A DNA stretch of 64,000 nt. Source: Scytalidium lignicola. Taxonomy: Eukaryota > Ascomycota > Leotiomycetes. This document shows positions 34,809-46,105 of the stretch, in pieces; position 1 is the first letter of the stretch; each line of letters begins with the position of its first letter. The stretch is taken from NCBI GenBank assembly GCA_002812745.2, contig NCSJ02000099.1, forward strand, positions 62,001 to 126,000. Reading direction: 5' to 3'. The position numbers and the translations under genes are program-made. The notes under the pieces are model-generated. The model did no database searches, had not been told where the DNA came from, and saw only the letters and a list, made by a program, of their open reading frames with translations.

Positions 34809-35246
34809 GATGATTGAGGATGAATTACTGTTAGATACCGTAATTATATGGGAGAATGAATTGTAATCTGCTCGAATGATACCTCACTGATTAGATGAGA
34901 GCAACTGAACGCTGCTGAAGGCTCATTATGAAGTATGCTGGCTCTGCGAGAAGTCGAATGATCCGGGTCGGCTTCAGTCCCAAGGGAATATGCGTTAGGG
35001 CGGTTCGGTTATTTCCTTATCGTCTGAGGGATTTTGCCGAAGCGTGTTTGGTGCTCCACTAGAAGTTCAAATTAGGGGCCAGGTGCGCGGACCGAAGACT
35101 TAATATACTGTGTATTAACTCATCCGGGTCTATTTAACCTATCTAGCTAATCTAGTAATTATTGAGATGGTGTTTATCATCTATGGGGTGTGCTTATTTA
35201 GGCACCGTAATATTTGTCTCAATCACCCAGTATCAAATCTAGAGCT
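34809..35246. other. Intergenic, promoter of the DLH/SnoaL-like gene
   Basis: Contains two CGG-N2-CGG motifs (listed separately). Nothing else recognised. Confidence 0.5.
34964..35008. promoter_or_regulatory. Two CGG-N2-CGG motifs, candidate Zn2Cys6 binding sites
   Basis: CGGGTCGG at 34964-34971 and CGGTTCGG at 35001-35008, 156-200 bp upstream of the DLH/SnoaL-like ATG. Direct CGG repeats with short spacers are typical targets of Zn2Cys6 regulators, one of which is encoded at the end of the same block. The same spacing was not found at the other promoters I scanned by eye, so a link is weak. Confidence 0.3.
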
Positions 35247-36929
35247 TTACAGATGTGATCTAGTAAAAGCATGTGCTAGAGGTGAAGTGTCGACCTATTC
35301 ATGTTCACATTAGTGTGAGTTCCTTTCTACCACGGCAGCGCATGGAATATACTTACATAAGAGGGATTCAGCTGTCTGAGTGAATTTACTCCTAATAACG
35401 CCATCGTCGTCTCCAGCTCGTGATGCAGAATCCGAATAGCCTTGCTTACCCCTGCTTCGCCGAAGACCAGCGAGTACAGGAACGCTCTACCAAGACCAGC
35501 CCCCTTTGCCCCAATAGCAATTGCTTTAACAATATCTGAACCCCTGTTAACACCGCCATCAACAATGACTTCACACTTGTCTAAGACTTCGGGACAATGC
35601 TTGCGAATATCAACAAGTGTATCTAGCGAGGATGGCGCTCCGTCCAATTGCCGACCTCCATGGTTGGAGAGCCAGGGATGAACTCCATAATGCAAACATA
35701 ATGCTGCATCTTCCCAGCATTGGATACCTTTAATAGTAATAGGGAGGTCTGTGAGGCCTCGAAGCCACTTGACAGCGGAGACCCAGTCAAAACTGGACCA
35801 CACTGGTCTGCACACCTGTCAGAGCGTTCAACATAATAGCATAGAGAAATATGATAACTCACGAGCGTTTGACTGCCGGTCCCCTAGTGAAGCTTTCATC
35901 TCCATCGTTATCCTCATCCTCAGAGAGGCTCATCCGCATATCACGTTCTCGCTTGCCAGCCCTTATTGCATCAACGGTCAAGGCAAAGCCCTTATATCCT
36001 AGCTCAATTGCCCTCTTTATCTCACCCTCTGTAACTGTCAAATCAGACATGGCATAAATCTGCCAGTATGTTGTCTGGTTCGGTGTGCGTGCGTCCGCTA
36101 TAGCTTGCTGAGTGCTGCCGGCATTGCAGCATACCCAGTGCAGGATGCCGTGCCTAGCAGCAGCTTTGGTCAAGAGCACATCGCCACTAGGCATAGCTAA
36201 ATTTGCACCACCTGTTGGGCAAATGAAGAAAGGTGCAGCGAATTTGGTTCCCAAGATCGACCAAGATGTGTCAATGTTCTCTATTGGTCGCAATATTCGA
36301 GGTCGGAAGCGGATTGCTTTCCAACAGTCTCGATTCCAGTTGACGGCATATTCATCCTCGGCGCCAGTTTTTATGACTACTGGAGATTATTACCATAACA
36401 TTGCTATTTTCAGGGAAATTTACACTCACATGCAAAAGATCTTGGGGGAAGGTTGCGAGATGCAGCTAACTCGAAATCTGTTATGCTGATAATTGAGCTT
36501 AACTTCGCCTTTTTCAGTTTAGGAACTGCCGTTTTGAGTTTGGGTCGTTTGGATTGGAGGACTCTTGGGACGAGGAATATTTTTCAGCAACAGGGCCTAG
36601 GTTTTGCCTATGATATGCACGTGTAAGATATTTGTAAAATTCATGTAGAGGACTACACGTACTGTTGTGTGAGATGCTTCTCCAAAGTATCTGCAGAGTG
36701 GATGGGATTGAATGCCTCAGTAGCATCTCGCCCAGCATGCTTTAATATAATCATTGATCCTCCTGGATGTGAGTCTAGAAACTCGGTGACATCGTATACC
36801 GTGCCATTTATAATAATCCAGCAGCTTTTCCTAGTGGAATGTTGTTGAACTTCTGATCTGGCACATGCGTAAGAGTAAGAAATGCCACAAACTTGAGAGA
36901 TCAATGCGATTCACTCACCTGGTCAACAT
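35247..36929 (-). CDS. Flavocytochrome b2-like alpha-hydroxy-acid oxidase (cytochrome b5 + FMN domains); apparent one-base frame break
   Basis: Oxidises 2-hydroxy acids with FMN, passing electrons through an N-terminal cytochrome b5 domain. Exons as modelled: 36929-36919 (11 nt), 36857-36663, 36607-36430, 36379-35863, 35807-35357 and 35294-35247. The tiny first exon gives MLTRSEVQQHS; the b5 haem motif HPGG is in FLDSHPGGSMIILKHAG. FMN-domain landmarks are FALTVDAIRAGKRERDMR, ITIKGIQCWEDA, the catalytic His in WLSNHGGRQLDG, and VIVDGGVNRGSDIVKAIA. Exon 3 starts with NLGPVAEKY and ends with LSSIISITDFE in a different frame. Either one base is lost between about 36514 and 36585, where A runs occur, or the intron extends to 36564, which restores the frame but removes the conserved LGPV. 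The long acidic loop SLSEDEDNDGDESF is typical of this fungal subgroup. Confidence 0.88.
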
Positions 36930-37380
36930 TATAATCAAAATACGTATCAACAATAGTTATGAAGCAGAAAAGATCGCTATAAATCGTCCCTAACAGAAAC
37001 ATCATAGGACAAGAAGGATTCACACCAGCAACAAGTAGGTACTTAGATATGCTACTTCCCCATCATTTAGCTGTGGTAGGATATTGGAGCCGTCGGATAT
37101 CTATTTCGCTTTAAACTATGTCTGATTAGGATAGATTAAGATGGATTGACTAAAACGGCGCTGTCCGACTATCGCCAAGGTACGTTTCCGTAGTATGTTC
37201 AGGGTGCTTATCCGGACCAGGATCAGTTATGGGACCATGGTCCTTGAGCAAACTTCGGGAACGGGCTTCCTCAGATCTTCCATCCATAAAGACAATTTGC
37301 CTTGTGATTCGAATGAATCTTAGTTCGCAATTCTCTTTCTGACTCTAGAAAACGCCAGGTGAGGGACTGAGCACAACACC
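36930..37380. other. Divergent promoter region, hydroxy-acid oxidase and alpha/beta hydrolase
   Basis: A shared 451-bp spacer between two divergently transcribed genes of the block. It contains a perfect 12-bp palindrome (listed separately) and several isolated CGG triplets. Confidence 0.55.
37232..37243. promoter_or_regulatory. 12-bp palindrome GGACCATGGTCC in divergent promoter
   Basis: A perfect inverted repeat about 140 bp upstream of the alpha/beta hydrolase ATG and about 300 bp upstream of the oxidase ATG. It could be a dimeric regulator site; no known factor is assigned. Confidence 0.3.
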
Positions 37381-38699
37381 ATGGACGCTGTGTTCGCTAA
37401 GATTGCACAGGAGACTACCAAGTTTGGCCCTGGTGATGAGGAGGTGCGTTGACATATACCTGCCACTGCCCACCATGGGAATTGAAGGTTAGTATGCTGA
37501 TGAATTCTTTATCTGGGTAGATATGGCGGGAATTATATGAGCCTCTCTACCCGGCTCCACCTTCAAACGTCAGTGTTATCAGAGATGAGCGATATGGTCC
37601 AGCTGAGAGGAATCGTCTGGATGTTTTCGTCCCGCATGGCAATGAGGTCAATAGACCTGTCCTCTTGTACATTCATGGGGGAGGTTTCTCTTCCGGTGAC
37701 AAAGTCTGGACCGAAAAAGTGTATTCCAACATCGGCTGGTTCTTTGCTCAGCATAGCATTATCACGGTATTAGCAAATCACCAATTGGTACCTCACGTCC
37801 AATATCCCGGAGGTGCTAATGATATACAACTGGTTCGTGAATGGATATACAGCAACATCTCGTTAGAAAAGTACGGCCGAGGATCAGTGGAAAAGGTCGT
37901 TTTATTCGGCCACTCATCTGGTGGCGCTCATATTGCTATGAACCTGTATGCAGCAGGTAAGAGAGCTTTCACCTGAAGGTTAGTTTCATTTCAGTCCCTT
38001 ATATTGTGTGGCAGGTGACCCAGAACGAGTTCCAAGAGAAGTGCTTTCACCTCCGATAGCTGGTGTGATTTACCTCGATGTGCCGTTCTGGTTCGATAGG
38101 ACAAAGCCAGCTCGGCAGAAAACTCTTCAATCTTATTATGGATCCAATGCTGAAGAGGTGTGGGGAGTAAGTGTTTAATGCTGTGTTTAAGAAACACATT
38201 GTTAACCATCTATCCAGCCGAAGTCCGCACTGGGACTATTTGAACGCCTTCCGGATGATTCACCAGCACTGTAAGTTTGATCAAGCCGGCAACTTTACGC
38301 TGATAACAATGGATTCAAATCTCCAGAAACTCACAAAAATTACCTATATATATTGGGGCTGTGGAATGGGAAGTGTAAGTGGCAAGATCCTTTCGATGCA
38401 AGAAATCGACCATTCACATCTAGGATAGGCCTGAAACCGCAGACGCTGCCGTTGCGTTCTTTAATGCCTATCGAGCACGGAGCAAGCCAGCTGGGACGCT
38501 ACCATTATTTCATGTGCTAAAGAAACATAACCATTTGAGGTGAGTCCCCAAGTGCTGATCTAGGATACTCAAAACCACCGAACTGACATTAACAATGGAC
38601 AGTAATATCTTGTCAATTGGAACAGATGACACTTCGCAAGCCGGGCCCTTGCTTGAGTTCATTAGGTCTTGCGTAGGCCGAGACTTACCTAGTAAGTAG
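37381..38699 (+). CDS. Alpha/beta hydrolase (esterase, kynurenine-formamidase-like)
   Basis: Seven exons, 37381-37443, 37521-37956, 38015-38166, 38218-38270, 38327-38374, 38429-38539 and 38603-38699, join in frame to give 319 aa. The oxyanion motif HGGGFSSG follows RPVLLYI, the nucleophile elbow is GHSSGG (Ser), and the catalytic His is probably in KKHNHLSN near the C-terminus. The acid is likely in the IYIGAVEWEVPE loop. The HGGGF + GHSSG combination is seen in serine esterases of the hormone-sensitive-lipase/kynurenine-formamidase type. No signal peptide is present, so the protein is intracellular. Within the block it would hydrolyse an ester, amide or lactone. The fifth exon is only 48 nt and uses the second of two close AGs at its 3' intron (CTAGGATAG), which is the only choice keeping frame. 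Confidence 0.88.
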
Positions 38700-39423
38700 T
38701 TGGTTTAAATATACTTTTCAGTGGACAAGAATATTGACTTAGCTGCATGGACGCAGAAACCTTAGAGACGACTGGGATTAGAGCTAGTTCAATAGTAAGA
38801 TCACGAATCTAGGAGATATCATAAGGGATTGTAAAGCTGAAAAGAGAAATAATTAGACTATTTTAATTAGTGTATCGCGAATTNAAAACACTTGCATTCA
38901 CTGTGAATATGTTTAGTAGAGCGCTGTTATTCCTGTGATTATTGGGTGCCAAGGTCTGCGTTTGGAAAATATGAACAGGAAAATAAATGTTTAGATCTCC
39001 AATTGAATATAAAAAGACAAATTTAAGACATGAAGTTTAATTTTAGACCCAGTGATGTCATTTTGTTCCCCAGATTTCCGCAGTTTTTGTAGGTTGAAGT
39101 TAATTTCATATGTGTAGTCTTAACCAATGTGTCTAATGTTCCTGATATAGCCAGGCTAAGAAGCACATAATTAATCGCTGAATTAAAGATGTAAGGTTTA
39201 ATCTAAACTGACATAATATTCTAAATCTAGTGTCTGCAAGATATATATAAAGCACACGCTATTTAATATCAAGCAACCGCATTGTACGCAAAGTCTCCAA
39301 CACTTTGATAACATAACTGATCTAGACAAGAAGACTTCGCAATCAAACGTGACAATTTGAGAACAAGGCATCACTGAAAAGAATTACAAGATATACACCA
39401 ATGAATACATCATAATCGGTGCT
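38700..39423. other. Intergenic
   Basis: 3' flanks of the hydrolase and the permease; AT-rich, with an N at 38884. No gene recognised. Confidence 0.55.
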
Positions 39424-41290
39424 TTATAGGGGATATCTGAACGATCTCATCTTAAAGTCCGTTATATCTGCGAATTCTTCATTCTCAAAATGTAATATGG
39501 TGCCTATATAGGGAGAATATTATCAGCCACGATAAGCTATGCTTTAGAAAATAATGGAATATACCTTCAGGTTGTATAGCATCTCGCTTGTCTCTTCTAG
39601 TATTCCATATCTTATGAATCATGCCATAGATTGCTATCAGGATAGCGGTAAAGATCAAAAATGCAAGCATGGTGTATTTGGCAGTCTTGTACAGCACAAT
39701 ATGGTTAGAGTCATTCAAATATTTAGGCCTATGGATTGTTAGACTCACGTAGTAATTCGGAGCTTGATTTGATCTATATGTTTGAGGGCCAATAATATTT
39801 CCAACAGCATATCCAAGCTGATACGCAGCTCCGAACGCAATCTTTTTGGTGGTACCACTGACACCGGCCGTTAAGAATGCAATTATGAAGAGAACGCAGA
39901 TAGGAACCGATAAAATATTAGTTGGAGCGTTGCAAAAATGTAGAGACACGAACATTGCATCGTAAGGATATATCCTCCGTAACGGGCACCATTGTTACTG
40001 CTAGGAATGCCCAGCATCATAGCACAATCAACACAAGCCAGTATGAGTGTGTATATGCCGGCAATGGTTCTGTTGGTATATTTTGCAATAAACATAGCGA
40101 CAAAAGTACCGGCAACCTGTGATGATCCTGAACCCATATTCAACAGAGTTGTTTGCTCCGTGCTGAAGCCGAATCCTGCAATAATAGATGGTCCTGTAAG
40201 TCAAGATTATATGTTAGAACATTCATATCAAACACACGCACACACGTTGGGAGGTAAATGTACCAAAGGCAGTAACGCCACCGTTGGGTAGTCCAGTGGA
40301 TACCAACAGCAGGAACATCATGTAGAGCCGAATATCCAGAAACGCTTCCTTAAGCTGAGCCCAGCTAAATTTCCAGACCTCAGTACCTGTTTTATTATCC
40401 CGAACCCTTTCAAGAGCAATAACTTTCTCATCCTCTGTAAGCCACTTCGCTTCAGTTGGTGAGGCGGCTAGAAAGAAGAACATAATAACTCCAAGACAAA
40501 AAGTGAGAGCTCCATAAAACACAAACAGGCCTTGCCATCTAAAGCTGTTGGCATGGTAGATCGCCCAGGCAAAGAAACCCCCAAAGACTGCGGCCCAGCC
40601 GGACGTTGTGTACCAGAGTCCTACCCGAGTGATTTGTTCGTTCTTCATATACCAAGAGCTAGTGATATACATCACGGCCGGGGTTGTACAGACCTCGATG
40701 AAGCCCAGGAGAAGTCGTACTGCAGCGAGACTAGCAAAATTTGGACATACCGCATGCATTGCAACAACGATGCCCCATAGCATGCACATAACAGAGAGAT
40801 ACTTGGCCAGAGGGACTCGCTGCATCAGATATGCCGCAGGAATATCTCCACCCAGGTATCCAAAGCTATAGTGGAAATGTTAGCCCTGTTCTCGTACTCA
40901 TCAGCTACTACAACGTACTACACCATTGAACCTAACCAGGAATACTGGTCAGCGGTGAGATGAGTATCCTTTTGCACTCCCATAATTGCTGCGAATGAAA
41001 GAGCGTTCTTATCCATTAACTGTAAAAGATAGACTCTGAAGACCAGCGGCATGACGCGCCAATCGATCTTCCTCAGCACCCGTCTTGCTTCGGGGGAATT
41101 GGGATCGAACACGACATGATGAGTTGCAAGCAAGGCGAGGGCTTTGTCTTTGCGTGCAGCATCGATGTCCACTGCTGCCTCGACGCTGGCCACCGCAAAG
41201 TCCTGAAAGAGTATCGTCAACCAATTGACACAATTCAGTGCTTGTCCAAAGCTTTACCTTTACGTCGGCTGCTTCCTTTGATTCTAGCAT
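39424..41290 (-). CDS. DAL5-type MFS anion:cation symporter (allantoate-permease family); one-base frame break
   Basis: A plasma-membrane major-facilitator carrier of the family that takes up allantoate, ureidosuccinate, nicotinate, tartrate and other organic anions. Six exons: 41290-41258, 41202-40922, 40865-40264, 40193-39749, 39685-39565 and 39503-39424. The order of family motifs is complete: IDWRVMPLVFRVYLLQLMDK, FGYLGGDIPAAYLMQRVPL, RLLLGFIEVCTTPAVMYI, SSWYMKNEQITRVGLWY, TAGVSGTTKKIAFGAAYQLG, GNIIGPQTYRSNQAPNYY and the C-terminal FADITDF. Exon 4 needs one extra base near 39957: ILTMQ ends one frame and MFVSLHFCNAPTN continues in the next, with family-like sequence on both sides. Its length is also one short for frame-keeping splices. 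Either the gene is inactivated or a base is missing from the assembly. Confidence 0.92.
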
Positions 41291-41760
41291 GATCTCTTAG
41301 GCGATTTGAATTCTATCTTCATTGCAGCAGCTTTNAAAAAGTGCTCGTGCCATCTGTTGATGACATTTGCTTATTTATAATGCCTAGCATTTGACCATAG
41401 GTTACTGGTAGTCACCAGGATCTGCAGTAGGCAAATTGAGATATTGGCGTATCTGCGGAGTGCATTGTTACCATCGGTGATATACCCACCGCAGATAACG
41501 GCCACGAGATAAGAGGCCGGAAGAAGATGAGTACCTATCCGTTATCCGGCTTTTAGGTACATATCCGAGAGACCAGAGTTAGTTTCTCAAGATCACAAAG
41601 TGATCATAAAGCGCCAGCAAACTAAAGGGGTAAGGGGCGAATTTATCCAGCCCCGCCACCGATGGAATAGATATAGCTATCTAGAACCTTTTAGTATCAG
41701 ATTGCGTTCTTCAGGCCCAATCGAACTTGGAATGAAAGCAGAAGACCACAGCTGGCAGTC
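41291..41760. other. Divergent promoter region, permease and 2OG oxygenase
   Basis: A 470-bp spacer between two divergent genes of the block, with an N at 41335. Several CGG/CCG triplets occur, including CCGTTATCCGG near 41538, but no clear repeated operator. Confidence 0.5.
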
Positions 41761-43028
41761 ATGACTGAACGAGTTATTCCCATCATCTCGCTTAAAGGTA
41801 GAGGCAAATCCCACCATCTAAATAACAAATACCGGAGTTTTTCACTGAGACACAGACTCTTCCACAAATACAATGAATTAACTAAGCGCAGATTTTGATA
41901 ACCGTAAGGAAGAAATCACCAAGCAGCTTGTCGAGGCCGCCGAACATGCGGGCTTTTTCACCTTGATTGAGCATGGAATATCTAAAGAGGATATTGAATC
42001 TCAGTTTGAGATTTCCAAGAATTTCTTTGACCTTCCGGCCAATGTAAAGGGGATAGTCCCACATGACACCAAGACTAACAATGGCTGGGAATACAAGGTA
42101 GTAAAGGCTCGCGAAGAGGAGTCATTCATTTTCTAACAATCACTCCGCGCGAGTTAGGCTCAACTTCGGCCGAGCACTCAGACCTATGATCAAAAGGAGT
42201 CCCTCTGGCTACAACGCAACTCTCAATGGCCAAGTGATAAGGATGTTCCAAGATTCCGTGAAACAACAGAGGCCTTCATGGCTAAATGTGCGGAAATATC
42301 TGACCAAGTGTGTCTGTTACCCTATAAATACCGTAATCTGACATATGAAAGCTGACCACAAGCACCTATTAGTATCGTGCTTTGCAATTGCTCTAGGATT
42401 TCCAGAGGATCATTTCAGAGTCGCCAACGATCCAACCCAGGCCGATTGTTTGACCCAGCTACGACTCATTCACTATCCTCCAGCAGAGAATGCAGCTGGC
42501 ACTTGGAGAGCCGGAAGTCACACTGATATTGGATGCCTCACCCTACTATTCCAGCGTGATGGAGAAGATGGTCTGGAAATTTGTCCAGGTAGAGAGAGCT
42601 ACTCTAGTTTTGGAATGAGTGATACATTTACACCACTACCTGCCCAGACTGGTCCAATTGTTGTTAATATTGGTGATATGCTTAGTAAGAACTCTGTTCC
42701 TTTTTAGTTATCTCTGGTTATATGTCCTTTGGCTGACACATTCTCATAGTGGCATGGTCTGATGATCGACTAAAGTCTAACTTTCACAGAGTGCGTGCCA
42801 AAGATGTTGGCAAGTCTCCATCCCGATATTCAATTGCATACTTCAATCAAGCTAGACGAGAATTTATCTTACAAGGCCCTAAGAAAAAGTAGTGAGTACT
42901 TGTTATTACCTAGCTTGTGCAACACTTTACTTACCTGACCTAAATGTAGTCCTTCTATGACTGTTGGCGAGTATTTTTCTCAGGCTGTCAGCAAGAATTT
43001 CGGTGGGCAGGCTGTTACGATTGTTTGA
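41761..43028 (+). CDS. 2-oxoglutarate/Fe(II)-dependent oxygenase (isopenicillin-N-synthase-like)
   Basis: Six exons, 41761-41797, 41892-42097, 42158-42307, 42363-42684, 42750-42891 and 42950-43028, give 311 aa. The start MTERVIPIISLKDFDN is recovered by splicing the first exon to CGCAG|AT; an ATG at 41870 runs straight into a stop. The N-terminal DIOX_N part contains AAEHAGFFTLIEHGIS. The iron ligands are H and D of HTDIGCLTLL, and H of NFHRVRA; the 2-oxoglutarate-binding R-x-S is SRYSIAYF. The family hydroxylates or desaturates small molecules such as phenolics, gibberellins or antibiotics precursors; the substrate is unknown. It is divergent from the permease, which suggests joint control. 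No frame breaks or missing ligands. Confidence 0.9.
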
Positions 43029-43688
43029 GAGCTTGTATCGAGGCCACTATTTAACAGCCTACTCTATTGTCTCCTAAGATAGTACAGGAAGATTAATACA
43101 GGTCTAGTTGCAATACAACATGGCTTTGCGAATATATATCATGCATTTTGTTAAAGCTTGGTATCAGCTTTTATTTCTTTTAACAGTATTATATGTTGTG
43201 TATTATCTGGTAGGCGCTGGGAAGTATGATTTTGTGTCATTCTAGATAGCAAGATATTCCGATGAGACTTTCTTGGAAGTTAAGAATTATTCCCATCTGT
43301 TCGAAAACACTCCCCATACCCGTTGTGGCATGGGAGATTATTAAGCGAACCCAAATTGTAGATTTAGAAGATGTTATATTAATGCTTACGAGTCAAAAGA
43401 GGTATAACAAATGCTAATATGACTAAAGACTACATGAAAATATCAGCACAGTCTAGGCACTTAGTAATTCTGCCATGTTGATAAGCCTTTGAGACTTATT
43501 GCCTAGCGCATAATTTAACCCCCCAAAATCTTTATCGCTAGCTCCAACTTCACCGTCTTAGTGTGTCGTCGTCATATTTCTTCTCTAAGAGTTTAGCATC
43601 TAGGAAATAGCATATTGTATCTTGACGCTAGCTACGTGTACTATTCTTCTCTTCGGCCAGATATATATAATGCCGAACGTCACACACT
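43029..43688. other. Intergenic, promoter of Zn2Cys6 regulator
   Basis: No gene recognised. A TATATATAA-like run lies about 20-30 bp upstream of the regulator ATG. Confidence 0.5.
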
Positions 43689-46105
43689 ATGCCGCGTCCC
43701 AAAGTTCGACCCGAGGACCGGCAACGGTGTCGCAGGGCGTGTATAGCATGCAAAGCTTCTAAGATAAGATGTGATTCTCAATTACCTTGTGCATCGTGTG
43801 TCAGACGAGATCGGGTTGCTTCCTGCATCTACTCAGGTACGGATCGTCCACGACGTCGCCATAGTATGGGCCATCATCACCATCACCACAACAACGCTTG
43901 TCCAGGCAAACTGCTTTCGGAGACCACCCTCCTAACTACGAGTTACTACGACACTTCTCCTATAAACACTCCTTTAGATCCTGAACCATCTATGGGACCG
44001 GTAACGCCTTCCCCGAGCGGTGACACCGATCCAAATCCACTCTTACCTGTTAATGACCAAGTATTGACCAACTCAACTGGCGAAAAAGGTAACTCTATAC
44101 TCATAAACCCCTCATTATCAACAATATATCACCCAGAAAGCTTATAATAGCGTGCTCCCTAGTGTCCGTTGACGAAACAGCATCGTTGTCATTCTTGGGC
44201 TTTTTGCGGAAAACAATAAAGCCGTATGTCGGCTCGATGTCTTTTACCGATAATGAGCGTCATCACATCATGCTCGAATCAGATAGAAATGACGTTGCAA
44301 GTGACAGACCTGTTGTTGTGCCAGTAGAAATATATTCATTACTGGATTCTTATTTCGAAGTTGTTAGTATTACCTCAAAGTGGATCCTTTCTGATGATCA
44401 TTTTTCATTAATCAATTATAAATGTAGACTAGTGGTCTTCTCGATCTCTTCACAGCCGATGAAATAGACATACTCTTAGCCGAGAGGGCGTCTCCTAGGG
44501 GTGCCATGCTGGAATTGCCAGTGAGACGTGATGATATAGCCGCTGTTGATGTTGCCTTGGCTATTGGAGCTCAGGTTAGAGAATCAAGTGACAAATCCAC
44601 TCAACTTGCAAGAAGTTATTTCTACGGTGCAAGACAAATCGCTTTTGAAGGTATGCTGGCATGCCAGAGCCTCGGTACGGTCCGCCTTTTCCTACTTCTC
44701 GCCTTCTACATGCTTGGAGCCTGTGACAGAAATGCAGCATCCATGTATCTGGGAGTTGCTGCGAAGGCCGCTGTTGTTTTAGGTCTCCATCAGCCGGCAA
44801 CTTACAGAAGCCTTCAAGAGGGCGAGCATAATACGAGGTAGGATCATATATTGTTTTGTGGAATTTTCACCCATTAATCTCTATACTAATTTACATCTTC
44901 AGACTACGGACGTGGAACAGTCTTCGAAATATTGACATCCTTACTAGCTTCATACTTGGGAGGCCGAAGAGTCTACCCACAGTGAAACATAACATAAACC
45001 AGATAGAGATGGCTAGCGAAGACTCGCAATCTGCATTTAGTGCAATTCTGAATGGATGTTCACTGTTGGAGGACATAGTCAACAAACTTAGCAAGGGTAA
45101 TATGCTTCACGTTCCAACTGCCGAGGGTCTGCTTGAGCAGCTCCGCAACTGTAGTCGGGCCCTACCCCAGACCTTGCGTCAATTCACGTTTGCATCTGAT
45201 GATAGGGCCAGCCTAGACCCTGCAAATCGGCAGCTTCTTTCTGGAAACATGCACGTCTCATGCGTGTACTATTTCGCAGTGATACTAATCACTAGACCCT
45301 TTCTGATCGCATACTTGATGTCGCGGCTTCGTGGCAGAGCGCCTGACCAACTTATTAGTAATCCAGATGAGGCATCAGATGTCAATATCAAGAATAACAA
45401 AGTTTCAAAGCTAGCGCAAGTTTGTGTGAGTTCAGCCATTTACATGGCGGATATGTGTCAGAAAGCCAAGGCATCGAATTTTACTTTCGGTAACTTATGT
45501 CTGCTCAAGTATGATGCTCTCTCAGCACTCTCCTATCATATAATTCACGTAGCTAACCCATCTATTTTAGAGCCTGGATATTTGGTGCAGGTCTTATCCT
45601 CGGCTTTTCCATGTTTGCGGGAGAGCCTCGCAAGGATATTGAAGACTCTTTCGAAGACGTTGTTGAAATCCTCGACGATATCGCCGCCACAAGTCCACAA
45701 GCACAACTTTATAGCGAGATACTAACCAATTTCTCCGAGTCCATAAACAAATATCACCATCGAGTATCTGGTGAAGTACGCCATGCAGTACAGCATTATA
45801 TAGACCAGATTCTTGTTTTTGACTCCCCGCGAAACGCGGGTGATGTAAGCCAATATCATACTCTCCTCAGCTCCGAGGATGCGAATACTAATTTGGATGA
45901 GCAGTTTCCTAGTGCCCCGATTAACGCTCACAGGAATACATATAGTTCCGATATGTACTCTAGTGTGGAAGGAATGCATTCACAAGTAGATATGGCGGAG
46001 TATGGAGACGTAGGGGATAATTGGGAGGATATTAATATACAGCTAGCTAATGATTTTATCCTGGATATTGAACCATTTGACAGATTATTTTATAGCATTG
46101 AATAA
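43689..46105 (+). CDS. Zn2Cys6 fungal-specific transcription factor
   Basis: Five exons, 43689-44088, 44163-44362, 44428-44837, 44903-45508 and 45571-46105, give 716 aa. The binuclear zinc cluster is at residues 18-46 with C-x2-C-x6-C-x5-C-x2-C-x8-C (CIACKASKIRCDSQLPCASC..C), flanked by basic residues, then a linker with a run of six His. The middle-homology region follows (FYGARQIAFEGMLACQSLGTV, LLLAFYMLGACDRNAASMYLGVAAKAAVVLGLHQP, LRTWNSLRNIDILTSFILGRP). The C-terminal part is acidic and could activate transcription (DNWEDINIQLANDFILDIEP). The last intron uses GTATGA..TTTTAG, the only choice that joins CLLK to AWIFGAGLILGFSMFA. It closes the six-gene block and is the obvious candidate pathway-specific regulator. 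The gene is intact. Confidence 0.93.

Noticed and set aside
36112..36489. Plus-strand 125-codon frame over the hydroxy-acid oxidase
   Set aside because: Antisense to well-supported FMN-domain exons.
33487..46105. Secondary-metabolite (polyketide or NRPS) cluster
   Set aside because: No PKS, NRPS, terpene synthase or other backbone enzyme is present; the enzyme mix fits catabolism better.
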